A stretch of DNA of 64,000 nt from Xiphophorus maculatus (GCF_002775205.1 NC_036455.1:5742501-5806500); one strand, 5' to 3'. Shown: positions 32,056-44,830, counted from the stretch's first letter. Made by a program: numbers and translations. Notes: generated by a model from the letters alone, not told the origin.

Positions 32056-33402
32056 TCAGCACGGGGGGAAGGGGAAGGGGAGAGGGAGGCGCTGGGCCTG
32101 AAACGAAACAGACAGAAAAACAATGCATGAGCAACACAAACATGTTTGACTGAAAGGTTCAGTCTCTACAGATTCACCTGATTACACATTTATTCGTAAC
32201 TCCAAATTATTTGTGGAAAATTTGCCCCTTTTTCTGTGTTCAAACAACATATTAAACAGTTATAAGCATTTTTCGAAAGAACCTCAAATATTCACATATT
32301 CAGTTGTGGTGCTTAACCCACACAAATAATAACAGTAATAATACTTTATTTGTACAGTTCATTTTTAAACAAATGTTGCAGACTGTTTTAGATTGAAAAC
32401 AAAATGAAAACAACATCATAGATGACACAAACATAAAAAGTGTGCCATATCAATTAAAATGCATAACAATGCAAAGCAAAATTAAATAGAAATACAAAAG
32501 AAATTCAAATATTAAAAGCCTTATTATAAAGGGTTCTCTTGTAAATAGGATGCACCCAAGACTTTTATTTATAAAATAAATAACACATTTATTCTTTAGT
32601 TAATTTTTAAAAAAATAAAATATTTATAAATATCTATATATATTAATTCTTTTTAATAAATATTTTTAATAATATACATTTTTATTTTTATAAATCCAAA
32701 TGTATGAATCTGGTCCTGCTTCAAAAGCAAAAAACAAGCGTGGATATGAAACGATAAACAGCTTCTCCTCTATTGTTCAGATTATTTCATCCTGCCCTAA
32801 ATAAACTAAAAAGAACTGGTGGTCAGACCCTGACTGAATAACTGCAAGAGCCACTACTGGCCCCCGAGCCGCACTTTGAACACCACTGACTGAAATCTTA
32901 AAAAAGCAGAACCTAACTACTAGTTTCTTCTTAAATCCTCTAAGTCCAACAATGGTGTGGTTAGTTTCCCCACATTTCTTCACCATTACTTAATTCGGAT
33001 CCGTATAATGCAGTAATTTTACATTCGTTTAATCAAGAAAGGCCATTTGAGGTTGAAGTGTGTTGTGATTATATACTAAAACCGCCTGCCATACTCTGTC
33101 AGGTGTGATGCACCTGCAGCAGTATGATGTAACCGCTGTGGCTGATCGTCGTTCATCGCTTAAGGACGTAATGAATCAGACATAATGAACAACGTGTCGA
33201 TAAACGCGATTTCTGCGGACTTTTCGCACCGTTTGCGTCTTTTTTTTTTTTTTTTTTTTCCAACCGTAACAAAATTTAAATTGCACCAACCGTCGACGCC
33301 GCATCCCAACAGGTGACGATCCGCTGGGACAAAAACCCGAAACGAGCGCGTCACAAGTCACACAGAAATCCCAGCAGCTCACATTAAACATTCGTGACTC
33401 AC

Positions 33403-33560
33403 CGTGCGGGATCGTATGTCCGTCTGCGGTTCCGTGGCGCCGTGCGGTCGCTGCTGCGGGTCTCAGCCCGCCTCTCCTCTCCTCCTGGAGGTAGAGCAGC
33501 CAAGATGGCGGCGCTCCGTGTCGCGCAGCGTGAACGCGGTCTGAAGCCTCCTCAGCATGC
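33403..33560 (-). promoter_or_regulatory. rad21 promoter and non-coding first exon
   Basis: On the minus strand a non-coding exon ends at 33403 with donor GTGAGT and would splice to an acceptor (tttcgtttcag) just before 32097, giving a 63-nt leader before the ATG at 32034. The region is CpG-rich. A YY1-type word AAGATGGCGGC at about 33500 is on the plus strand, opposite to rad21, which suggests some divergent transcription. Confidence 0.5.
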
Positions 33561-34630
33561 GGAGCGATGTGAGGGAGATGCAGGGAGGGATGCTGATCGC
33601 CATCATGAGCCCCAAAATTATTCCAAAAATATCAACAACATGCACTGAAAAAAGGAAAACAGTTAGTCCAACTTAAAAAAAAAAAGGTTTATTCTAGTAA
33701 ATGTGCTAAGTTTATTGAGTTGTCCTGTGAAACAAATGTAAATAAAGTAAGTTTGAGGAACTTAATTCAATTGTATATGACAATTATTTTAAGATGGAGC
33801 TCCGTTCCTTTTTAAACAATATCTTTTACATCACTAGATGAAGTTTGTTGTACTCTTTTTTGCAGAATTTATTTATTTCTGCCACATTTGAAGGGTTTTT
33901 TGTAGCATGAATGGCCTGTCTATGGTCTTGTGACATCATCTCAACCAGGTTTAAGTTCAGACTTTGACTAGACCAAATGTCAGTACCTTTTTTTGTCAGT
34001 CAAGCTATAAATAAAGGGGCAAATTTTATTTGGCTGGACAAGACAGCTTATTATTAGTAGTAGTATATTTTGTAAGACAGACATTAGCGATCACAAAAAC
34101 ACATTTCTTGTTCTATTTGTGTCATTCTGATGTGAAAAACTATCCAGATACTCTATAACAACATGCAGAAAAACGACTAAATCCAGAGTTCTTTGTACCA
34201 TTATCATTTTTAATAAAAGGTTTTTTCTTTTTTTTTTCTTTTATTGAGCCAATATGTTGAGCATGTGACACTGAACAAACTCAGCTGACCGAACAGTGAG
34301 CCCTGCAGCCCCTCAGGCTGCTGCAACACAATCGACTGCATAGAAACACTTGTGTGCAAAGTAATTATGTTTAAAAAAAAATGTGAGTAAAACTCAAAAT
34401 ACTTATATTAACTTGATTTTCTAGCATGAAAGTGATTTGGGAACCAGACACAATCTGTTCCGAAGCAAAGTATAAAAATATGAACATAGAAATTATGGGA
34501 AAAGGAACAATTGGCTGTTTAAAAAAAATAACTCTCTGCATTTTTTTTTACAAACTGTAACATTTACTGTATAAACTGAAAAATGCAACTGAATATAAAG
34601 AAATCATAAAATGGAAGTGGAAATATTTTA

Positions 34631-34644
34631 CCACTAGGGGGCAG
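34631..34644 (+). promoter_or_regulatory. CTCF-like motif
   Basis: CCACTAGGGGGCAG agrees with the CTCF core consensus and lies about 1.2 kb upstream of the rad21 promoter, in the rad21-aard spacer. Confidence 0.35.
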
Positions 34645-35034
34645 CAATGTAATTCAGTAAATAAAATATGACGCTTATGACCAACAATAGTTTTTATTAC
34701 GTCTTATACTGAGCTAATATAAAATATTATTGCAAAAATGATCTAAATCTAAGAACTAAAGTCATTTAATCCATTTGCTTAATTTATTTTTCCTCAAATA
34801 CCGTTAAATTGGATCTTTCTGCACGGTGAACTGGACACAAACAGTTTTCAAACTTCTGACAAAAATGTGAAATAAATGTTCATGGAGCATCTTCACTCGG
34901 CTGGTTTAATGTGTAAATATAAATAAATGTTTTGTGAAGTAAATATTCTGTGGTTCCAATTCGTGTTTATTAATATTAACTGATCATATATTTTTTCATA
35001 TATGTTTAAAAATGATGTTAAGCAAACAAACATA

Positions 35035-35640
35035 TAAAGTTTGGTGCAAATTCGTGTTTGCTTTATTTAAAAGAATTATAAAAAATGAATTCCAAAACTA
35101 CAAAATAACACATTTTAGTCAGAAGAAGTACTTTCCCAAACATTAAAAAAATAATATGTATTTAAACAATAGATAATGTATATGTGTGTTAAAGCTAGGT
35201 GCACATTCTAATATTATTTATTTTAAAAAGTTCAAAATAACTACAAAATACATTTTAATCAGAAGAGAAACTTTCCCAAACATTAAAAAAACCGTAAAAT
35301 TTATACCGTATTTAAAAGTTAGGAACAAATTCTGGTATATTTTATTTTAAAAATATGTTTTAAAACTACAAAATAACAAATTTTAAGCAGAAGAAACATT
35401 TTTTCAAACATAAAAAACAAACCAAATAAGCAGAAAGTGTATAGAGTAGGTCATGTGTATTTTTGATAAAGTTAGATGCACATTCTGGTTCATTTTTTAT
35501 TTTAAAACGTTCAAAATAACTACAAATTAACACATTTTAATCAGAAGAGAAACTTTCCCAAACATTTTTTCCAAATAAAACTTATGAAATTTATAAAGGA
35601 GTTAATGTATATGGGTGTTAAAACAGCTTAAAGTATATCC
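35035..35640. repeat. degenerate tandem array, about four units of 125-150 bp
   Basis: The segment tcagaagagaaactttccca preceded by 'aaaataacacatttta' recurs near 35118, 35258, 35388 and 35540, and each is followed by a ggtgcacattct-like segment. The order of words is the same in each unit, so this is a decayed head-to-tail array rather than simple A/T bias. Confidence 0.7.
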
Positions 35641-36000
35641 AGGGAATTTCAAAAGGCACAGCAGATCTGATGGATTAATCAAATCATTATATAAAACCTT
35701 TAATTAATATTAGTCAGGTTATCTTAGTCTTTATATTAAAATGCATGGGAGGACTTAAAGCGATCGTTCTGAGACTCTGACAGCGACCCGTTTAATCGTC
35801 TGCAGAGGAAAGACGTTTCTCTCCATCTGAGGCTCAGTCGGCCTCAGTCGCTTGTGGCTGGTTTGCTGCCGTCATCGTCGTCACGTGTCGCCGTGCCGCC
35901 GTGACCTTTAGAGCTGACGACCCCGCTCCCTCCAACATCTTGTCACGCTTCACAGAACTCAACACAAACAGAGCCGTAGCTCACGTCTGACAAGCAACAC

Positions 36001-36945
36001 ACTGTAAAAACACAAAGTCTTACCAAGTCGTGTCCAGTTTCTACTGTAAATGTCTTAATACTCGTGAAAAAAGACAAAACTAACTTACAAGTAACTTCAG
36101 CAGGAAATGGGAGATTGTTTTAAGTTACTAATTCCTTAATTTTAATGAAAAAAGTAGTTGATCCACTGGAAGATTATTTCACTTATGATTTGAGGAAAAA
36201 AAGTGAAAGGATCTGCCAGTGGATCTGGTAGCTTTTTCTATAAATATTAAGGACTAATTGACTTAAAATAAGGTTCTATATCTTGCTGAAAAGTTACTTG
36301 TAAGTTAGTGTTGTCTTATTTCAAGACAACGTTTGTTTTATTGACTTAAAACAAGCTCCTACACTGCAAAACCACAAACTCTAAAAAGTATTTTGTCTAG
36401 TTTTATTGTGCAAATATCTTAGTTTTGTCTCATTTGAAGTGTACTAGCTTACAAGTAACTTTTTAGCAAGATATACAAGCTTGTTTTAGGTCAATAATTC
36501 CTAAATATTTATGAGCAAGAACTTATTTTATTATTTTAAAACAAGACATTTTCCCCTCAACTTAAGTGAAATAATCTACCAATGTAACTAGTATTTTTTA
36601 AATCAATATTAATGATCTATTTAGTTAAAACAAGCTCCTTATCTTACTGAAAAATTACTTGTAAGTTAGTTTTGACGTATTTCAAGTGTAATAAGATATT
36701 TGCTCTAGAAACTAGACCAAAGAAGTTGGTAAGATTTTGTTTTTTTTTTACAGTGTATGAACTTGTTTCAAGTCAATAAAACAAGCTTTGTCTTGTTGAA
36801 ATAAGACAAAACTATGTACAAGTAACTTTTCAAGTAGGATAAGGAGTTTGTTTTAAGTAATATTGATTTTAAAATACTATTTCCATTGGTGAATTATTTC
36901 ACTTATAACGAGACATTTTCCCAAGCTGTAGGTTTTTGCAGTGCA
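36001..36945. repeat. cluster of three foldback MITE copies
   Basis: 36001-36360 (truncated at the right), 36362-36755 (complete, from cactgcaaaaccacaaactc to a terminal tttacagtg) and a fragment at about 36760-36945 ending aggtttttgcagtg. All share the 'aagtaactt', 'agtgaaataatc' and 'ttgacttaaaacaag' words of the 1688-2076 family. They lie head to tail upstream of aard. Confidence 0.75.
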
Positions 36946-37561
36946 TCTTTCACTGTCGTCCGTCTTCACACGTTACTGAACATCTATTTTATTTCTGGCC
37001 TTCTCTTTCTGCTGCCGGACACACTGGAAGCCTTTCTCCTCTTTATCCAGGAGTCAGGACGGAGAAAAGCTGCTCACTGTTGCCAGAAACCATCCCACAG
37101 ACCCAGAGGGGAATGGATTTAACTCCAGGACAAAAGGCCTGGTTATATTTCACCGCAGGACGGTCTTTGTGCCTCTGAATCAGCCAACTCTGAGGCCGTG
37201 TTTGCTGCTCGCTCAACCTGTCCGTCCGCTATAATCTGAACAGCAGGTCTTATTTAGGGAGATGCAGCAAAGAGAAGTCTACCGGGAGATGCGAAAGGGG
37301 GGGAGTGATTGATTTTCTGCAGGTTTACACACAGGCTTTTCAGCTGAAAGAGAGCTCTATCACTGCACATTTCTCACATCGGGGTTGTAAGGGGGCTGGA
37401 TCTGCTGGGAAGGAAAAGGGTGGGGGGTGGCAGTGGTTAGAGGGGTCTTTTCAGCTCTTTCTGGAGGCAACAATAGTCTTTGTTCAAGATCTTCCACCAT
37501 TCTTATTAGGGCTACCAAGAGGAGGGAGGTGCGAGGAGAAGGGTGTTTCTCCATAGTAACA

Positions 37562-39265
37562 ATGGCAAAACAAGCCAGTTTAGAGGGAGACGCTCCAACT
37601 CCAGCAGGAGAGCTGAAGAAGAAGGAGCAGGTTTCACTCTGCTGCAGAAAGTTTAGCATAAGTTACCCAGGCATGGAGCGGGACAGCCACAACGAGGACA
37701 CCTTGTCCACCATGGTCCTGGAGAACGTCAAGAACAAACTGATCCACGCCTTCAGGGTGACCGCCGAGTCCAGAGCGGGTCAGAGGGAGGCCGGCGGCGG
37801 CGCCGGCGGCGGCATCGGGAGGAGCCAGCAGGTCAACGAGGAGCTGCGGCGGGCGCAGATAGATGGAGCTCTGACCTGGCTCCGATCCGAACTGGTGAGA
37901 TTCAACGCTTCCTTTCAGCATGCGCACTGGAAAACAGAAATGGAGCTTAAAATTTCCCTTTGGGATCAATAAAGTATTTCTGAATTTCAATTTGAAAAGA
38001 AAAGAGTTAATTTGCTACATGTAATCAAATTAAGTTTGTTAATCTTTCTTTTTTTTACGTCTGTATAACATGACTAAAAAGTAGGAGTGCACTGATTTAT
38101 GATTTTCTTAATTTTGAGACATCGGTGATCAGCTGATACTTACATTTATCAACCTCTGCAAAAGTCTAAAAGGTGTCAAACTCGAGGCCCGGGGGCCAAT
38201 TCTGGCCCGCCACAGCTTTTCATCTGGCCCTCTGGACTGCAGAGGGATGCATAAATAAAACCTATAAGATCACATTTGTGTGCTAAAGTATTATTTTATG
38301 AAATCAAAGCAGTTTTGCAGCTGTGTACCGCCAAATTACATCAGTCAATTCCTTCAGCTTTTTAAGGAAATTCACTCAAAATCAACAAATCCTCACATTT
38401 TGTTGTGGGTTTATTTTAAAATTTCTGCTAAAATGGTCTGAAACATTTTTGTCTAAGTGTTTCTAACTCCCACCAGCAGGTGGCAGTATGTATTACTTCT
38501 ACTAGCCCTACCTGATGTCACGTTATTGTCCGACGTCGTTGTGGCGAGTAACAAAAAGTCACTTTTACAGAAATAAGCGCAAATGTCTCAAAATTTCTAG
38601 CAAATTTTTCTACGACAGCAGCACGAAATCAGTGATTTTGATCACAAAAGAATCAATCAATCAATCAATAATTTAGAAAAAAATATGTAGTTATAATTTT
38701 TTTTATGAAACTTGAATACTCACAGTTGAAAGGTCAACATGCTTATCAATATTCTGTACAATTTTAATTCACTTCATGTCACAAACACGCAAATCGTTCA
38801 ATGTGTATTTAATGTTTAGTGGATTTCTTTATTTAATTAACCAAAATAAATAACTTTTTTTTTTACTAATTGTTTAATCAAAATGACAAGTCAGATATTT
38901 ATTTATTAATGATTTTTGATTTAAATATGCCTCACTTCTCTTGCCAAATAGATCATTGATCTCATTAAGTTCTTCCACGGCTAAATAAAGGTTTGAAAAC
39001 ATGCTTTTCTTTGTTTCTTTGTGTGTTTCTAGTTTTATTTAAGTGAATGCATTAATAAATCTGTACTTGGCCACTAATAAACACATCCAACAGTGCCTGC
39101 TCTGGGCCTGGGTGCACTCTGACCTCTGCCTGTTGTGTGCAGCTGGAGATGCGCTCGCAGGACGTGCAGCTGGCTCAGACGCTGCTGGGGCTCAACACAG
39201 AGATCCAGAGACTGAGGAGGGAGAGCTTTGGGGGGCTGGAGGTGCAAGGGGATGGTCAGCAGTGA
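37562..39265 (+). CDS. aard: AARD-like protein (alanine and arginine rich domain family), 2 exons, 151 aa
   Basis: Poorly characterised small vertebrate protein; I do not assign a function. Exons 37562-37894 and 39143-39265, donor CTG/GTGAGA and acceptor gtgtgtgcag, phase 0. The matches to human AARD are LENVKNKLIHAFRVTAESRA and ALTWLRSELLEMRSQDVQLA, the latter a predicted helix spanning the exon junction and shared with FAM167 proteins. A glycine-rich insert (GGGAGGGIG) sits at about residues 83-91. The first in-frame ATG is at 37562; an internal ATG (MERDSHNEDT) at about 37674 is an alternative start. Position between rad21 and slc30a8 matches human AARD. A retroposon tail (tgggatcaataaagtattt) lies just inside the intron. 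Confidence 0.85.
38165..38245. repeat. fragment of hAT-type MITE (GTGTCAAACTC family)
   Basis: gtgtcaaactcgaggcccgg followed by tctggcccgcc resembles one end of the 55827-56466 element. It lies in the aard intron. Confidence 0.45.
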
Positions 39266-39431
39266 GCGAACCCCACGAGACCGCTTCTTATCTGGGAAGG
39301 ACTTAAAGCTGACGAAGGGAATCCGTGGAGCCAGAAGTGAAGAATCCGACACAACAGAGGAACACTGAATGCATCGTTTGAACAGAGTAGAGCTGCTGCA
39401 TGGACAGTGATGGAGGCAGGCAGAATAACTA

Positions 39432-40021
39432 AAGCTGCGTTCACACTGCAGCCTGAAGTCACCCAATTCCGATTTTTTGTCAAGTCGGGTTTTGTTTTTT
39501 TGCCGTGGCCGTTCACACTTTAAAATAAATAAAATAAACGGGCAAACGACCTGACAGTGTCCCGCATGCGCAGTAGAGGGCGCAATAGCGTCAGAGTTCT
39601 CAGAGTTTTACCAACCGCCATAAAAAGAAGAAGAAGAGCTCCGTGTTTGCGGAAGTAAACATGGATGCTAACATATTTGAAGTTGGTGTCCAGTCGGAGT
39701 AGCATATTAATCTAATCCTCATTGTCGTCCGTCATGGTTGTTGTTTTTCTTCCCGCTTGCTCGTATCAGGACGCAGAACAGTGACGTTTGTCGAGGATCA
39801 GTGACGTTCAGTCCAGACGAACGCGACCTGGATGTCAGGTCACATTTGAATCGGATACGTATCGGAATACCCGGGTGGCCTGGGTCGCATTAGAAACGCA
39901 CCCGGCCTGCGTTGTTCAGACTGTCATGAAAAGGTCAGATACAGGTCGCATTAAGGCAAAAAAAAAAAAAAAAAAATAAATTAGAATTGGTTCACTTCAG
40001 GCTGCAGTGTGAGCGCAGCCT
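39432..40021. mobile_element. non-autonomous DNA element with ~30-bp terminal inverted repeats
   Basis: The left end aaagctgcgttcacactgca and right end tgcagtgtgagcgcagcct are inverted copies extending about 30 bp. The interior matches, in reverse, the rnf5-intron element at 3130-3711, including a tgtttgcggaagtaaacatg segment. It lies 166 bp 3' of the aard stop codon, so it may sit in the aard 3' untranslated region; AATAAA words occur in and after it. Confidence 0.75.
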
Positions 40022-41248
40022 AAAAGACGCTTTGCACTTCTGCAGGGTTCCTCTGATTCGGGACAGTAAAGCGATAGCGAATGTGAAGTTGAGGAACAAT
40101 AAATAAATGAATTGTTAAAAACATTTGTCCCAGCAGCTTTATTGAGCCAACCTTCTGAATCACAGCAGATTAAATTCATCCACACTTTCCCTCTTTTATA
40201 GACATATTCTGTTTATTCAGTCTCTTACTATCATCATTTTTATAGCAGTTTACAGAAACAAAATCATGCTACTGTCAAAGATTTCACCTTTTGTCACCTT
40301 CTAAGTAAAAGTAGATGTGATTTATTGAGATGTTCTGAGATAAAATAGAAGAAAAACAATCTATATTTATAAAATAAACTCCTGAAGATGTGAAACTTTA
40401 ACCTGAAATCCAGTGCAATCGTCTCAAGAAGCTTCCTTATTAGTAAACATAGTCCAGTTGTGTGTATTTTAAAATCAAATACCTGACCCTCAGCATGACG
40501 CTGCCACCACCATGCATGAGTCGGTACAGTGTTTGAAAACGTCCCACTGCTCAGACCCTTTAAGAAGTTTTGTTAGAATATTATGATCGTAACTGTTAAT
40601 GAAAAATCAGACATCATTTACAATTTTCACCAGTTATCTCAACTTTTCTGCAAATCTAACTTTAACCTACTTTAAGGTTTTTCTGTATTTTCTTCTCTGA
40701 CCAATCACTGTGACTCGGCTGAATTTTAACCAATCACCTGTAGGCTTCTTCTAATCGAACTTCCTCTTTCATGATATCTCTTGAAAGCCACTAAGCGGTA
40801 TACATATTTGCTTTATTTAATTTAACTTTTTTGTAAAAACCATTTTGAGATGTTCTATACGTACCTTTGTTATGAAATTATCCTCTGGCACTTTGATCCA
40901 TCTTTGGGAAATACGGTGCTTGAAAATGTTATCTGCACTTTAAATATTAACTATGAAAAGTTTGTCATTTTGAGCAAGTTATGTGCAACAATTTCAACTT
41001 CTTTTTGTAAGACCACAGATAAATCAAAAATAAAGCTTACAAAAAATTGCAACTTTTTGAAAAAGGTGCTACAATCTCAGTAATTTTAGGCCACAACAGT
41101 CACAAGACAACATGGCAACATCTGACCAGAGCTATCTTTTTCTCTTTTATTTTGCTTGGTTGATTTAGGATGTGAGAAAGTTAAGACTTTCATGATTAAA
41201 TGTTCCTTGTCACTTTTACAAAATGCAAGCTAACACGTGTTTAGAAAA
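40022..41248. other. spacer between aard and its convergent relative, no gene seen
   Basis: AT-rich sequence holding the 3' flanks of two convergent genes. AATAAA at about 40100 (plus) may end aard. No exon or RNA gene is apparent. Confidence 0.45.
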
Positions 41249-42824
41249 TTAAGGCACAGAGCTTCTCCTGTGGGTCATTTTTTCAGCTGAATAAAAGGTT
41301 TGATGTATCTTCTGACAGAGATTGTTGGTGAATCTGTTTCCTCCGTCGCTATCAGAGTCCCAGTAGCTGCCCTCTCCGTCCATGTCCTCTTCTTCCTCCT
41401 CGGACAGCTCCTGCTTCAGCTCCTGGATGCCAGAATGAAGCTCCATAAGCTGCCGGATCAGAGCCTGGTCCTGGGAACGCATCTCCATCTGCACATAAAA
41501 CACACGTTTGGATCAGACTTGTGGATTAAAAATGGGAGAACTGACCATTTCCTTCCTGCGCTATTCCGCTCTGATAAAATAAAATCTCGACTTTCTCCCG
41601 TTTACTCGGATTCCTTCTGGTGGAATTTCAACCTGGCCAATCAGCGAAGAGAGAAACTCGTGAACGATGACGTCGGTGTTTTGCGCTGTTTTAGAAATTA
41701 AGTCTGCTTGCAGTTTTAGCGATAACAGCGGAGGAAGTGAACGAAGCCGTTCAGTTGATGTTGGCCTCTAATTATTAAAATATCATTAACAGCCATCTTG
41801 TTCGAATTGGCACTTCTTACAGTGGAAGATGGTTGGTTTCTATGGAGCTAAATTGGAGCCATAAAGTTGGTCCAAAAGAAAATAAAATTCAAACTGAAGG
41901 GAAAAAAAAGATTTGAAACTTGAAAAGCAGGTTGCAAAACTGAAGAAAATGTACAAAACTAGTTCCAGATTTTTTAAAAGTTTCTAAACATTTCAGTTTC
42001 AAAACAATTGTTCAATTTCAAACATTTATATATTTCAAAACATTTTTTGGTTTTTTCAAACATTTTTTCAGTTTCGAGACAATTTTCAGTTACAATTTTT
42101 TTCAGTTTCAAACTTTTTGTCACTTTCAAAATTATTTTTCAGTTTCAAATCTTTCTTGTTCAGTTTCAAACTATTTTTATATTTCAAAACTTTTTGGGGG
42201 ATTTTAAAACTTTTGTCAGTTTCAAAACTTTTATTCAGTTTCATGTTTTTTTCAGTTTCAAACATTTTTCAGTTTCAAAATAATGTTTTAGTTTAAATCA
42301 GGAACAAACTTCATGGCCCCAATTTAACTCCATAGCCTGTGGTGCAGGCTATTTCTGGTAAGCTTCATTGTGTTGAACTGGTGCATTATATTATATACAT
42401 CATGGACAAACGGTTTTTACCAGGCTTCGATGAAAATGTTTTTGTTTTTTATTGGTGGATTTTCTGTGCAAGTTGCAGCATTTGAACCACCTCTCCTTTA
42501 TAATGTAAATTTAACTTCTTCATTTAATTACATCCACTGTAACATGCGATTTCCCCCAACTTCACCAGAATCCAAGTTTGCTTTCCAGAATACAGGAATG
42601 TCTTGAACAAAAAAACCCGGCGGGCCGATCTGCATTTCTTTTCTGTGTTAATTACGGCTCCAGTCGGAGAGTCCGTGCTCCGGCTGAAAGATGCCGGTCT
42701 TATTGCCTTTGTCAGAAACTCAACGACTCACAGATGAAACATGAACTTTCCTAGTGGAGACGGGGGCCTGCTGGGCTCCAACTCATTATGCCAAACGCTG
42801 GTCCCTTTCACAATGGACACTGTC

Positions 42825-42881
<57 letters not shown>

Positions 42882-44349
42882 TAGAGAAAGAGCTGCTGAG
42901 CAAAAAGACTCAATCAAGAGGCTTTTTTGTTTGCCCCAAAGTTCTTTCACTTATGAAGAAAATGAAGATATTAGCATTTAAGCTGGATTTATGGTTCAGA
43001 TGTGCTGCAGGGATAAAGTTGTTCTCTTTTCCTTAGAGGCTAAAATGTAATTTAATCTAAATAATCTTGCTTTTCTCTTATAACTATCACAAAAGGTTTA
43101 TTTGTCTCATATGTAAAGTCTTTTTTTCATTATAATGAGACAAAATGTTAAATTTTAACTTCTGTTAATGGCAGAATTGGGTAGTAACTACAGTTAGAAG
43201 TATTTTAACTATGCTTTACTTTTACGTGAGTAATTGTATTACTAAGTACTCGTACTTGAGTGAAATTTCTGGATCCTGAATAAACGAACATGTTTTAACC
43301 AAAAATTCACCAGACACACACCTGCAGTTTTTCTTAAAGTTTCATAACTTTAACAAAAGTTGTGTGTCTGTGTGGTAAGCCTTTGGTTAAAACATGTTTG
43401 TTTATTCAGGATCCATAAGTTTTACTCAAGTACGAGTACTTAGTAATACAATTACTCACGTAAAAAGTATTTGGTAAAAAGTCTAGTTGTGCACTGGGTA
43501 ACTGATGAAATGATCAGTCACTTAATATTTAAAAAATTACATCATCAGACAGATCAGAGGTTAAGTGGAAATTTTGGTATTTAGAGGACAAAAATTACAA
43601 TAATTTATATAAGTAACAAAAAAATAAAATCTGGCAAAAAAAAAAAAAACAACAACAACCAATTGTCCAAATCTGTTTTTGTTTTTCAATAAAAACTTAT
43701 GAAACTTTAACAAAAACTGCAGGCGTGTGTCTGGTGAATTTTTGACTAAAGTAAACTTGTTATTTATTCAGTGGATAGAAAATCCTGGTATGTTACTCAA
43801 GTAAGAGTAGCAATACTTCACAATAAAGTTCTTCATGTAAAAATAAAAAGTACAGCGTAGTAAAAAAATACTCCTAAAAGTACATTATTCCAAAAAGTTA
43901 CTCGAGTAACTTGAAACACGAACCAACATTTTAATGTGTAATGGCGACACTTGGCAAAAATAATGTTTCAATTGTTGGTGATGACTTTGTATTTTTGTGT
44001 TTTTATGACGTAAAGCACTTTGGACTTCCGTGTTGCTGAAACGCGCTATCCAGTTAAACTCGACTGATCGATTGAAGTAAATGTAACTGAGTAAATGTAA
44101 CTAGTTACTCCCCAGCTCCGGTCTTACCAGCTCCGCTCGCAGCCAGGCCAGTGCGCTCCCAATGTCCCACCGGCTGCCGTCTCTTCCGGCCGTGTGCGCC
44201 CCGCTCACGGGGGAGAAGTGGCGCAGTTTGGGCCTGTTCTCCCAAACTGCGCCATCATGAAAGGTCGAAGTCTTGCAGGAGAAATCCCGCAGTCTGGTCA
44301 GGACCACGTCCATCACGCCAGTCCGGTGAAATCCCCAGCCGGTCTCCAC
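41249..44349 (-). CDS. AARD/FAM167-like protein, 2 exons, 153 aa
   Basis: Minus-strand exons 44349-44128 (METGWGFHRTGVMDVVLTRL to ALAWLRAEL) and 41488-41249 (MEMRSQDQALIRQLMELHSG to RRSSVP), joined in phase 0 with GT-AG sites. The core ALAWLRAELMEMRSQDQALI resembles both AARD and FAM167A/B (human FAM167A has [20 protein letters not shown]). An acidic run EEEEEDMDGEG follows the helix. Exon number, length and junction position equal those of aard 2 kb away, so the two look like an ancient inverted duplicate pair. I know no named human gene at this place and do not assign a function. The start is the only ATG at the head of the frame and lies in a CpG-rich region. Confidence 0.75.
41985..42295. 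repeat. degenerate ~20-25-bp repeat (TTTCAGTTTCAAA)n
   Basis: The word ttcagtttcaaa with T-run spacers recurs more than ten times in the intron of the AARD/FAM167-like gene. Divergence between units is high, and a long open frame across it is a by-product of the periodic sequence. Confidence 0.75.
42826..42890. repeat. (TG)n(AG)n microsatellite
   Basis: About 22 TG units are followed by AG/GA units. It lies in the intron of the AARD/FAM167-like gene. Confidence 0.95.
43175..44115. mobile_element. hAT-type MITE cluster (ACTCAAGTAA family) with internal palindrome
   Basis: The ends read aattgggtagtaactacag and aaatgtaactagttactcc. Inside, 43218-43340 pairs with the reverse complement of 43375-43475: aatttctggatcctgaataa against ttattcaggatccataagt, and acatgttttaacc against ggttaaaacatgt. 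A second copy follows. The right end falls about 10 bp from the splice donor of the AARD/FAM167-like exon 1. Confidence 0.7.
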
Positions 44350-44830
44350 CGGACGGTACTTAAGAGGAAATCACTTTCTTTTTTCTCCTCCTCTCTCTCT
44401 TTTTCTCTTCCTCTCTTCCAAACGTGATCCCTGCAACTCTTTTTATCCAAAAAGGAAAAGCTAAATGTCGTCACCTAACAGGGAAATGTGACTGACGTCG
44501 GCGCATTGTTCGGTTTTTATCGGATCCGCTCGCTCCGTGACGATTAGCGGAGGACGTCGGTGGTTGCTATGACGACGGGGATTGTGTATCTTCAAGCGAG
44601 AAGAAGAAGGGCTTCTTCATTTACGCCTTTTTTTTGTTTTTTGTTTTTTGTTTTTGTGAGGTAAATGTGAAGAGCAGCCATGTGTGGCTAACTGTTCCCA
44701 TGCCACCTTCCTCCCTCTGCGCAGCCCGGGGCAACCCAGCGGCGGTCCGGACGCTCCGGCAACCGAACACACTGCGTCTTTATCGGAGAGGACGAACCGA
44801 AATAAGCGCCAGAAGCTATTTTTAGACTTC
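44350..44830 (-). promoter_or_regulatory. CpG-rich upstream region of the AARD/FAM167-like gene
   Basis: CpG density rises here (gacgtcggcgcattgttcgg; gatccgctcgctccgtgacg) relative to the AT-rich flanks. It is the likely promoter of the leftward gene. I see no coding exon in 44600-44830 that I can support. Confidence 0.4.

Noticed and set aside
33394-33648. 84-aa plus-strand frame at the rad21 promoter
   Set aside because: CpG-rich promoter DNA is open by composition; no homology. Kept only as a possible divergent transcript.
37634-37990. 118-aa minus-strand frame over aard exon 1
   Set aside because: Antisense shadow of a GC-rich exon whose plus-strand translation matches AARD.
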